A DNA stretch of 64,000 nucleotides from Melastoma dodecandrum. Taxonomy: Eukaryota; Streptophyta; Magnoliopsida; Myrtales; Melastomataceae. Position numbers and translations under genes: made by a program. Every line of letters starts with the position of its first letter. Positions within the stretch are counted from its first letter, which is position 1. The notes under the pieces are model-generated. The model made no database searches. It was not told the origin of the DNA and saw only the letters and a program-made list of their open reading frames with translations. This document shows, piece after piece, positions 41,132-51,626 of the stretch. The DNA lies in the NCBI GenBank assembly GCA_029817715.1, contig JARUPY010000085.1, positions 4,402,001 to 4,466,000 of the forward strand, written 5' to 3'.

Positions 41132-42152
41132 TCGCAGATTCTATGTAACTAACCCTGTAAGACCAAGCCAACTATCAAATTGTTTGACATCAAAATAATA
41201 ATTCTTGTTCAAGCAACATCCTAGTAGTGAATAAACCCTATCCCAACTTTCTAAGCGCAGAAAGCAACATTCTCGAGCGACCACTACTTCCTCACGACTA
41301 TCTGGACATAATCAACACAAACACAAACTGGAAAGAAAAAGGAAACATGTTTAATATGTCACCATACTAAGAGCACCGTGGCGCAACCGTAATCATCTAA
41401 GTACGATTTCAAACGGGGGAACCAGTAAACTCGTGTCATTTAGAGCCCCCGGATTCCTCCGCTACTGCAGACTTCGCACAAAAAACAATCCTTTGTGCCC
41501 ACAATTTCTCCACAGGTAACTCAAACTCGAAAACAACTGAAGCGTCAAATCATTCAATCTCTCTCAAATTGACAGGTAGTTGGTTAATCGGTAGGAAACC
41601 TCAACAAACAAAAAAAAAAAAACTTTACAGGCAACACTAAAGAAACACGCATTTGGGATCAACTCCAACATCAATTAGTAAAAATTTAAAAAGTTGACAA
41701 CTTTGAAGCCAGCGACCCAGAAAGGAGCTCACCCAGATCAAGACAAAGATTTGGGGATGGAACCGAAATTCCCAGAAATCAGTCAGCGGAGGGCGTTTTG
41801 TTCGTCTTGTCTGCAAAGCATGATTCTTATGACCAAACTTGAGCTTCCGGCCTTATATGATTAGGCCTAGCTTCATATCCAAACAAGGGCCCATTTCAGG
41901 GTGAAACGACACTTGTTCTACACTTGTTCTACTGGAATATCCAGACAACCGAATCATTGCGACGAACAGGCTGTGACAGAAAGGAAATAAAAAAATGGGG
42001 TCCTCGAAACAGAAGTGTCTGCAGTCAATCGACCTGATTTTTTAGGTAACCAACGTCCATGTGCTAAATACAAAGGTATAACTGAGGAAATGAACACACG
42101 CTCACTCTTGTTCGAAGAAGGAACAAGAACAAGAAATATAACGACAAGCACG
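41132..42152. other. Intergenic, SirB promoter and FLOE 3' flank
   Basis: About 1 kb of AT-rich sequence without a coding region on either strand. The right end should carry the 3' untranslated region of the FLOE-like gene. Confidence 0.5.
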
Positions 42153-44672
42153 CTACCGTCCGAACCAACCCCTAGGAGGTTGAACATCTGAATCGTTCAT
42201 CAGCTTGTCCAGCACTATGTTCAAATCGACGGCCTGACCATTCTCTGTCAGCCTCCTGACGGTAGCCCTCACCTGGTCTCTCGAGAAACCCATGCTTGTA
42301 ACTTTGTCGACTACATCATCAATGGGGACCCTGTTCCCCGATCCGGCAGAGCCTGACCCGCCGCTCACTGCTGACGCGGTAGGTAAAGCATGAGGCAGGG
42401 TCCGAGCAGAGGGAAGTTGCGGAAAGCCGCTACCCATGCCCCCACCCGGTGGATGTTGTTGAGGCTTCATCGGGGAGCTAATGCCATACTGGGGACCGCC
42501 ACCGTATGATGGCTCACTAGGACCAGATGGGAGACCATATCCAGTGGAATATCCCGAGCTTGATCGTGGGGGAGGAGGTTGTTCGTACATCTGGGGGCCA
42601 GCCCCATAATACTCCTGGGCAGCAGGAGGTGGTCCAGTAGGCGGTTGCAATGCAGATTGCCGCATGTTTGGTTGAAAGGTTTGATGTGGAGGATAAGGTG
42701 CTTCTTCAGCATGGTGACTGAGCTGTGATTGAGGTGAAGGCAACGGTGGACCACTTGGATGAGGCTGCGATGGGTGAGCTGGGGGATGATACTGGGGCTG
42801 AGAATGAGGCGGGTATTGCTGGTGAGGTGGCGGCACTGCAGGTGGAGGATGCGGCATCTGAGCCGAAGCAAGTGGGTATGGCTGATGCTGGGTTGGGGCT
42901 TCTTGATTTTGACCATGACCAGGCTGCTGGAAATAAGGGTCCCGTTGAGGAGCAAGGGGAACTTGTTGAGTAGGGAATTGACTCTGAACTTGGGGCAAAG
43001 GTGGAGTAAGATTTGGTCGGGGAACAGAAGGCGTTGGCGGAGCATTAGGGATCGACGGGACAGGCATTGACTGTGGAGGAGGTTGAGAAGGGAGGGGTGG
43101 TGATAACTGCCAGGCTTCGGCGGGCTTCAAGGCGTCTGTTGGTGGAGCAGCAGGAGAGACGTAAACTTTTGCCATTTGAAGCTGAGTTTCCAATATCTCT
43201 TGCTTGTCTTTTATAGCCTGAACACCTGTTTGCACCTACGTACAATCGAGGGATGCAAAACCCATCAGCTATGAGCATCACGGCATCGGCAGCAATGATA
43301 AAAGTAACAATGAGCGGCTAACCTCTTTGAGGATGTTCTCCAAATACCTCGTTTTACCATCTGGGCTCTCGTGATTGTTTCCTACAGACACCTTCAAGTC
43401 GTCGACTGAATTCTCAAGATTACGGGCCCTGGTTTCCAGCTGGGTCAACCTGGCACTGACTCCTTCCAATGCATGTAACAGGCTATCCGTATGTTTTTTC
43501 ATGGTACGATTGATTTCAAGCAGCAGCGCAGTATCCATGGAATGGTTATCCTTCTCCACAATAACTTTTGCAGGTTCAAAGGAATCCAAAGAACTGTAGT
43601 TCTGCAAAGCCGAAGGACAACCTGTCAGAAAGTCGACAATCATACCCCCAGGATAACAGTAATTAGCTTTTAACTTCTACGTGGTCTGTTTGGCAACTAT
43701 TCTGTGGGTATAATCAAAGCAATCTAGATTCTAATCCCAAGACCCTCTCATCAATCTAATCTGGCAAATCGTGCATCGGCTTAGGTTTACACTTCACAAG
43801 AATCACCAACAGTTCCAAATGCTGAAAACTGGAAGTCTCCTCCCAAAACGAAAGCTATAACTCGCACTGAGTAGGGTAAGGTGGGTGAAAATTCCAGGAA
43901 AAGGACGCCCAAAATAATTTGCCAGGGCCACATCAAACAACCCTTCAGCGATAAAGAACCCCTGACTTCAGTACTGGCCACAATTGATCACAGAAAATCA
44001 AGGAGATCGTCGTAGGGATACTTGGCAAAGATCACACGAATGACCACTCCTACTGACTCCACTTATATCCGCGGAAATCAACCACACGAACAGACCATCA
44101 GCCTAGTTTAGAAGATCAGCAATAAGACGAAGAACCTTCCCCCAGTTCAGTTAACTAGAAAATTTAAGTGTACCCAATGGCAAATCAATCAACCTCATCA
44201 CGAATCACTCAATTCACAAATTGCAAAATCCAAAATCAATCAATAACAGCCTAAAATTAAACCACGAGTTCCATCCTTCTCGCTTCTTCACCTTCCACAT
44301 TCATTATTCCAAAGCAATCAATGAAATAAATAATGAATCAAATCCTAAAACCCACTCCCGCGGGCGATATCCCCAAGAAACCCCTTTTACCCTGATGCCG
44401 GGAATCGAGCTCGTCTTCAGAAGCGAGTTCGAGGGACGAAGCGGCTGGAAATCGTAACTGGGGACAATCTCCTCACTACCACCGATGCGGTCGTCCAATA
44501 CACCTCCATCCCTATCGCTTCCGGTGCCCGTGTCTCCGCCGATACCGTGATCGGCGTCCTGGTGCGTCCCGAGGTCGATAAAGTCCTTGTCGTTGGACAA
44601 CGCTGTGGAGGAAGGGATCGGGGAGGCCGCCAGATCCATTATCTGCTTGTCCATGTAGTGGGAACTGTTCAT
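42153..44672 (-). CDS. FLOE1: FLOE1-like DUF1421 protein
   Basis: Three exons: 44391-44672, 43323-43601 and 42153-43235 (547 residues, all joints in phase 0). FLOE1 of Arabidopsis is a seed protein that phase-separates on hydration and tunes germination under water stress. The same domain order is seen here. An Asp/Ser-rich N terminus begins MNSSHYMDKQIMDL with SNDKDFIDLG. A coiled-coil nucleation region spans about 110-200 (EINRTMKKHTDSLLHALEG, LTQLETRARNLENSVDDLK). A long Gln/Pro/Ser-rich disordered stretch spans about 205-470, with HQQYPPHSQPQYHPP. The C-terminal DUF1421 is VDKVTSMGFSRDQVRATVRR and LNIVLDKLMND, resembling a UBA fold. The MNSSHYMDKQIMDL start and the DS-rich segment favour FLOE1 over FLOE2/3. 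Function is inferred by family. Confidence 0.88.
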
Positions 44673-45170
44673 CTGGCTCGACCCGTTTCCGGGGTTATTC
44701 GATATTGCTGAAGACGAGGACGATCGAGATGTATAGATTAGGGAGAGAAGAGAATTTCCTTTTCAATTCGGATTCCTTAAGGAAGAACTAAAAAGAGGGG
44801 CGATGAGTTTGGTCGGAACGGTTCGGTCTCCGGTTCAGAGAGCGGCCCAATTGGACCGGGAAATGGTTTAGGTGTCAAAAGTCCACCATACATACACATG
44901 TTTCTTTTCCTTTATATGTCACATGATCAATGTTTAGATTTCTCTTTAACAAAGAAGGGTGAAGTAATTGCCACACTTTTAAGTTTAATTCAGGAAGATT
45001 GGAAAGTTTTATGACAAATACAGAAAGGTGGAAACAAAAGGGGGGGACATGCAAGAAAAACATTACCAAGCACAAAATGACAAATCTCCATTTTTACAAA
45101 CATGAAAGTAGAAGCACAAAAGCATTCACTGAAAGAGAGGAAGATGTCTGTTTATTTCTCGTGTTTTTTT
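44673..45170. other. FLOE-like promoter and oleosin 3' flank
   Basis: Only about 0.5 kb separates the FLOE-like start from the oleosin stop. No gene is visible. The two genes are in tandem on the minus strand, oleosin upstream. Confidence 0.5.
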
Positions 45171-45686
45171 TCAAGTCCTTCCTTCTTGGGCCTTGGTCTG
45201 TATCTGCTGACCAACCTCCTTGGTCTTCTGCCCCACGTACCCGGCCGTGTCCTGCATCCGGCGCTTGGCCTGCTCCGCCAGCTGCTCAGGCGACAGCGTC
45301 ACCCCAGTCGCCTGCCTTATGTAGTCCACCACCCGGGAAAACGAGGACAGCCCCGTGAGCCCGAATGCTCCTGAGGTCAAGAACCCCGTCACCGCCAGCC
45401 CAACCGTGATGGCAGCCGGGACGAGGACCGGGCTGAAGAGGATGAAGATCGGGGTGGCGATCGTGAGCCCGACGAGCGAGAGGAAGAAGGTGATCCCTGA
45501 GAGGGCGAGGAGGGTCCCTCCCGCGGGGAGCACAGCGAGCACCGCCAGTACCTTGGAGGCTGAGGGCCCCTTCTCCGGCATTATGCTGCCCGCGTCGTGG
45601 CGGGGGTGTACCTGGAGCTGGTGGGGACGTTCCCCTCGCTCTGCAGCGAGTCTCTCGCGCTCGCGCTCGCGCTCACGCTCCGCCAT
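45171..45686 (-). CDS. OLE: Oleosin
   Basis: A single-exon frame of 171 residues. Oleosins coat seed oil bodies and stop them from fusing. The start at 45686 opens [18 protein letters not shown], an arginine/glutamate-rich amphipathic N terminus; 63 upstream codons in the same frame have no oleosin character. A hydrophobic hairpin runs from about residue 45 to 115. Its proline knot is [22 protein letters not shown] (Pro and Ser spaced as in PX5SPX3P-type knots). The C terminus is amphipathic: [29 protein letters not shown] is typical. No frame damage. A TATA box and an RY element lie upstream. Confidence 0.95.
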   Translation of the reverse strand: MAERERERERERLAAERGERPHQLQVHPRHDAGSIMPEKGPSASKVLAVLAVLPAGGTLLALSGITFFLSLVGLTIATPIFILFSPVLVPAAITVGLAVTGFLTSGAFGLTGLSSFSRVVDYIRQATGVTLSPEQLAEQAKRRMQDTAGYVGQKTKEVGQQIQTKAQEGRT

Positions 45687-45798
45687 GGTTCTTCCTTCTC
45701 GGGGTGATATCCCTCTTAGAAGAGGATAAACGCGAAAAAACAGATGGAGATGGCGGGTGGGGGGTGGTCGAAGATTTGACCATGGGGAGTAATAAACA

Positions 45799-45860
45799 TT
45801 TATAGAAGGAAAGGAGGTGGACGCGTAGGTGTTGTCATGGGGGAGGAGACGCTCTGCATG
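45799..45860 (-). promoter_or_regulatory. Oleosin TATA box and RY element
   Basis: On the minus strand TATAAA lies at 45799-45804 (TCTATAAATG context), 113 bases upstream of the start codon. CATGCA, the RY core bound by B3 seed regulators such as ABI3 and FUS3, lies at 45855-45860. A TGACGTGG word, ABRE-like, occurs farther up near 46074. The binding roles are inferred from motif and gene class. Confidence 0.6.
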
Positions 45861-47388
45861 AGGAACAAGTTGCATCTCTATTTTTGTCTCAAGAAAGCTG
45901 CGAATCGGCGACCATGATGAAAGAAGGGCTGTTTATTACAATCAAAAGACCCATCTTGGAAATGAGACTATGTAAGAAAAGCCCAGTGGGCCTACGTCCA
46001 GGCCCTCAAATTGAGGCCTTTTCGTTCTCTTAACGTTTGTTGATATTGCCGCACGAGCGACCGAGCGAGCGAGGTGACGTGGATTTGTACATTGCGATTT
46101 TGTTCTTTGGAAAGTGGGGGTAAGATTTTAGAACCCAGGGAGAAACACGGTTTCGCGTTGAAAATGAAGAATCAATGGCCGCATTTGTTTTCACTGTTAT
46201 AAAAGTAAAAGTTACGTTCCAAAATAACTTTAAGAATTCGGCCGAAATTTAAAATAAAATATTTTCTCGCGTAACGTTATTTCGTGACAGAACTAAAAAT
46301 TTCACGTCACCGGAAACTTTGGACCATAGTAGTTATGGCATGGATGATGGGATCCATGGGCGAATAGTTGGAGACCGAAAGAGCATTTGAACACAATCAT
46401 CCCATCAATCAAAGGCTCCTATGTTTTCTTTTTTTTACTTTCTTTCTAAAAGGTAAGGGGGAAGTGTCGACTTTAGGGACCCGATTGATGCAATGGTCGG
46501 CTTGTCGGGCCCCATTTTTGGGTCTCCTTGACCCCTGACTTCCTCTCACCATGACTTTGCCTTTTCTTTTTCAGGAAAACAATGGCCATCATCTCTTTTC
46601 ATCATGATGCAGGAAATTTCTAACCAATTCACTTGCATTTCAACTCACTCATGTGCAATTTATATGTCATCCCTACCTTTCTTTTCTCATTTGATAGTTC
46701 GATCGTGGCCTCTGGATCACCCTTTTTCTTGCCGATGTCCGCGCATCTTCTACGTGTGATACGAGACTTGGGTGGAATGCATAGCGTCCCTTCGAATCTG
46801 TCGACGAGCGAAAAGGAATCGTGTTTATGCATCAGTTTTTTAAATCTGGAGGGGGTGAGCCAAGGGAGCGAATTGTAGTCTTTTCATGCCGAAAGCAAGG
46901 AGCAAAAACAAAGAAGAAAAAGGAAATTAAACTTAACTTAGTTACTACAACTGTTTTGTGTCCTGGTCATAAAAGGGGAAGTATCCCTCGACAACTTCAT
47001 TGGAAAACAGTTAACCTTTAAACCAAAGATGAAACACTGGGACGATCGCATCGGAGTTACATTATGTATCGACGCGTCCAATCTTATCCGCACGTGCATG
47101 CTTGCTTCCACGTAGGTTCGGGTCGAGGAACCCTGTGAAAGAATGACTTTGTTTCGTCTCGATCCATGCCGGAAATGCAGTCGTATATGCAGACTGAGTA
47201 CAAGGAAACGGAAGCACCCCCAATTACGTACATATCATTTGTATACATCATAGTTTTGATCAGTTTATGTACATCATATGGCACACCCTCATCATTAAAA
47301 TATTCTACGAGTGGTTTAAAATACGAACTCTCTCTCTTCCAAACCCTAAATAGTCACTCCTTAATTTCTTATAGCACACCATAAATAC
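45861..47388. other. Intergenic between LBD 3' end and oleosin
   Basis: About 1.5 kb with no recognisable coding sequence. The left part is the distal oleosin promoter; the right end is the 3' flank of the LBD gene. Confidence 0.5.
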
Positions 47389-47928
47389 TCATTCCTCATC
47401 TCCACCGTCTTGCTCTCCTGCGTAATTGCCATCGCTGTCATATGTGCGCGGATAGTAGTAGACATCTGGGTTGGGGCGCATATCACTGCTTCCCTTGCCA
47501 TAGTTGGCGGCATTCATCAGGGATGGGTGACCGCCCATTCCTGACATGGGCATCCCAGGCATTTCACGGCAGGCATATCGGAAGAGATCGGCATTGGTGG
47601 CATCGAGTTCCTTCTGGAGCCCCATGATCTGCCTCTGGAGGACAGAGATTGCACCCACGCAGCCGTAGACTGGGTCCTTTATCCTCGCCTCGGCTTCATA
47701 GGCGAGCGAGTTGACCGCGTCTTCGCGTTGATGTGGGAGCACCTCATTGAGGAGCTTGCTCACATTGCTCGCCCCGAAGATCTTGTGGACGTTCGCAAAC
47801 TTCTGGGGCTCCTCAGGGGGAAAGTACGGGCCAAAGATGCAATCGGGGAGGCACTTCCTCCGCAGGAATTTGCAAGCGGCGCAGGGCGAGCCCGAGTAGC
47901 CACCGTTGCTTGAGCTCGAGGAAGCCAT
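47389..47928 (-). CDS. LOB-domain (LBD) class I transcription factor
   Basis: A frame of 179 residues without an intron. LBD proteins are plant-specific DNA-binding regulators of organ boundaries and lateral organ growth. The zinc-coordinating block is CAACKFLRRKCLPDC (C-X2-C-X6-C-X3-C). The GAS block follows with FGASNVSKLLNEV and DPVYGCVGAISVL. The leucine-zipper-like coil is LQRQIMGLQKELDATNADL, whose presence marks class I. The C-terminal tail is short, Gly/Met/Tyr-rich and ends in acidic residues (QDGGDEE). The paralogue cannot be assigned by eye. Confidence 0.92.
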   Translation of the reverse strand: MASSSSSNGGYSGSPCAACKFLRRKCLPDCIFGPYFPPEEPQKFANVHKIFGASNVSKLLNEVLPHQREDAVNSLAYEAEARIKDPVYGCVGAISVLQRQIMGLQKELDATNADLFRYACREMPGMPMSGMGGHPSLMNAANYGKGSSDMRPNPDVYYYPRTYDSDGNYAGEQDGGDEE

Positions 47929-50900
47929 TTGCTCTGTCGTGTTGTTCTATTTCAATTAATAACTCAAACAATTAAACTGTTTAATCATGGTAAGTGATGG
48001 AATGATAGTTACGATGAACATCGAATTTCATTGCAAGTCCATAGACCAAAAGCTCAGGCAAAGATAATAAAATTCTTTGTGGCTATTATACGATCGAATA
48101 TCGATTTCCTCAAATATATACCTGACAGAACCTCTGAAACCTCCGAAATTCGACAGACACCAGGGAAGAAGAAGAAGAGGCCAAAGATTTCAGGGTTTCC
48201 TTTGGATTTTTTCGAACTGATTTTGATGTCTAGAGATCGAATGGGAAATCCATTTCAATCCATGTTGTTAGATTTGAAGGGTAGTTTTTTGTTTCGGAAA
48301 AGAAGGTTGTAAGGGAAGGTAAAGCCAAGTGATTGGCGTTGTAATGAAAGAATCGGTCGGCTTCCAATACGAGTATATAAAGACAATTGTGTAGCAGAGG
48401 CAAGGGATAGCATCGGCGAATATATCTGGATTTTCCGAGGCGGAGGGGCCGGAGCCGATGAATGAATGTGCACCCATGGCTTCGCATACGGCTTTTCAAA
48501 GAGTCTACAAGGAAATGGATGTTGATGGAGTATCACTATCACAGAAACTGATCACGGGTCATCTTAGCTTTTCGTCACGCACGGGCTCCTTATGCTTTAT
48601 CGAATAAAGTAACTTCAACCCGATAACCTGAACGTTTCAATGATATTCTGGTGCTTCCGACAGCTGCGTGACTTTCGCCCGTTGTCACGTCGGACTTCAG
48701 GTGAGCCCTCTGACCGGCGCCGCATCTATACTTGGACATTTTTTTAGATCTTCAGAGATACGAACCGACCACGGTCGGCATGAGTTTTCTCGGCCATCAA
48801 GCTAAATAATTGTATATCTGTACCTTTGTTTGAAAAGTGTAGTAGAAAACGAACTCCCTTATAGCCCGGTCAATAATTTTCGTGAAGGCGATGCACGACA
48901 TGATTGTACCCCTTGATAAGTAGTATCTTTTCAATGTACAGTCGTGGAATCGGCCGCACTCGACGTTATGTCTTGTCGAATAATTTAGAAACTGTTTTTG
49001 TTTAACACGATTTCTCCTCGGAAACGCTTTATGGTCAACTTGGAATATTAACATAACATTCGCAATGTTTTAGCTGGCACACGAAAACGCGGGTCACCGA
49101 AACCCGAAACGGAGTGTGGGAAAATATACAGTGAAATATGATCGCCGGTCAAATTAAATAAAACAAAAAGATCACAATTTTCATTAATCAGAATAAAAAC
49201 TTACGGTCACAGCCATGAACGTCAGAAACAAAGAATAAGCGTAAAGGAGACGTCACACCTATTTGTACTGACTAATCACAACAGCAAATACTTCGCTAAG
49301 GAAACCGTCAAAGATCGTACGGGTTGATGTTTAATCACTTGAATTCGAATCACATAAAGTTGTCAAGAACTCGACCTACCGTGCTTCTCGAACGTGATTT
49401 TCATTGAGCTACAGCTGCCACATCACCCAAAAAAAGAATAATGACAATAAAAATAACACTAAAACACATGATATTTCCGAAAGAAAAATTATTTCTTTTT
49501 TAAGTTTTCCGGAACATTTTGGTTTCATTTTATTTCTCGTGTTTGTACAAATGCAAGGAACACTGTCTGCGAAAGTGGACCTGTTCGGAAGTATTCATAA
49601 TAATTGTACGACCAGAAAAAGGAAAAGGAAAAAAAAACGACAAGGGTTTTCAGCAAAAAATAAATCTAATATAAGTTAAAAGCAATTATTAATATAATTA
49701 TTTACTCATGAAATTCTAATTAGAATGAACATGTCGCGAGATAAGGTCAATGTATTGTCAGGTTTGTGACAACAGAGGGCTTGAATGCGTGATGAATGAT
49801 GATAAACGATTCCTGCAATGGAAAACAACAATGAGAACTACCCCATCTCTCTCCCCGCAAAAGTTCCACAGAAATTTCCTTCGGTTGGTACTATCATTCA
49901 TCGTGGTGACGCCTTGGATTCGACTTTCCTCATGGCATGGGTGCGAAACGTCGGGCGATGGCTTTGGTCCATGACCATGACGTCGTCGGATGCATTTTGT
50001 GCTGTGTCCGCATGTCCCGCGCATCACTAGTCGTTTTCTGTGGACATGATTTGTGAAGAGGATCAACAATGTAGGTTTTGTTTGTGGTTGGTGTGAAGGG
50101 AGGGTGGTCTTGTTACAGCTCGCGAAGAACCCTCTTCTCTTTAATATATTTCATTTCCTGCCAAAATATTAAGATATCTGGTTCCTATGCAACTCTTTTT
50201 TGTCAGCTGTAGAGAGATTGATGGTAATATATGCCAATGAAGAGGTTATATGGGCCATGTTCATGGAAATTTTCCCAAAGGAGCAAAATCGTTGTTTTGA
50301 AAATAGTCCTAGGAGATTAACCGACCAAAGTTTAGGCAACAGGATACACGTCGCATCACCAAAAGTTTAGACAAATCCAAGCACGGAGTTAGACAGATCA
50401 AACGAATCTTGACAATGGAGGGAAGAGGTCTCGTTAGTATGAGATCTTATGGTGGGAAAATATAAAGCCTCGGTGTTGTCTTTCGGTGTTTTGGATAAAC
50501 AAACAGGAAGTCGGTCCCATTTTTCTTTTCATAGTAGTAGACACGCGTTTTCGCTCGAGGGTAGTCCGTGTTAGGGAAACTTGGGGTAATTTTTTGGATG
50601 ATGGATCGAAGGGTGTTTCTTTTGCATCGAAGCAAAAGGGGAGGCCCGTGGGCTGAATCACAAGAGTTAGATGTTATCTCCGATGCGGGGATTGTGATTT
50701 TGATATGTGTTCCTCGTGTCGTGTTCTTTCTTCGCCTGCAAGATGTCGAGATTAACTTGCAAGGATTGAATGTTATGAATATCACTCCCATAATTCGTGA
50801 AGGTTACGGCATAGGGAGCCGCACGGACTACGAGGCAAGTGCCTCCTGTTACCTCCTCTGGTGTCTCTCCCCAGGCGAAAAGCTTGGGAACATTTGCTGT

Positions 50901-51588
50901 CGGTCATCGTCATCCATTACTTGTCTTACAAGGTCAGAGGATGGAAGTGGACGTCCACTACATTGCCAAGGAAAGCAAGTTCCCGATGTATTTAGGCCGA
51001 CCAGTCTTATTGGTCATACCAGGGATCCTTTTCTTCCTACTGAAGAGACAGCAAGGAACCAAGTCATCTATTCCTCCAGCGACTCCTACGAGATTTGGAG
51101 GTGACCTTACCTGATAATGGCAGCAGTCCCCGCACGACAACGCCCTGAGAGCTGTGATGATGCTTAGTTGATTAATATTTGTTTTCTTCTTCATTTTTTT
51201 ATTTTTACACACGTGAACTTGGAATTATTATTATTTTTTTACTTTACTTGAAATGAGATCAATTATAATATTATTAAAATTTGTCGATTTTAATATTAGG
51301 TTGATTTAATATTAAAAATTGTGTGTTGTCTGTTTGAAAGAAGGGAAAACGAAGTTTAGTCTATTTTTAATTTTTATATTCATGATTTGGAAGCTTATTT
51401 ATTATTCACTTAAGAAACGTATCTATGATTTATCCAAATCACTTAAAAGAAATCCAAGGACTGGCTTGGTTTTCCAAGAGGCCGAAACCGGAAAAAAGGG
51501 AAGGGTTTTTGGGCTGCTTTAAAACCACCAACACCCCCACACAATCCTCTCCGAAAAATCCCCCGTCCCTCCCGCCGTCCACCTCCGC
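47929..51588. other. Long intergenic region
   Basis: About 3.6 kb between the LBD start and the RRM gene. AT-rich runs lie at 49420-49510 and 51170-51310. Two overlapping plus-strand frames near 50568-51114 (one with GQRMEVDVHYIAKESKFPMY) are the only stretch with a faintly protein-like look. No family or splice partners were found, so I do not call a gene. No mobile element is recognised. Confidence 0.45.
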
Positions 51589-51614
51589 CTGCCTGCCTGC
51601 CTGCCTGCCTGCCT
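51589..51614 (+). repeat. (CCTG)n tract in the RRM gene leader
   Basis: About six tandem CCTG units end 13 bases before the start codon of the RRM gene, in its probable 5' untranslated region. Confidence 0.85.
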
Positions 51615-51626
51615 GACGGTGTAATA

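Noticed and set aside
48230..48542. Several minus-strand frames upstream of the LBD gene
   Set aside because: Three frames overlap in the same DNA and none has family features; the region is more likely LBD promoter or leader.
50568..51114. Two overlapping plus-strand frames of 178 and 91 codons
   Set aside because: Slightly protein-like, but with no family match by eye, and two phases compete over the same DNA.
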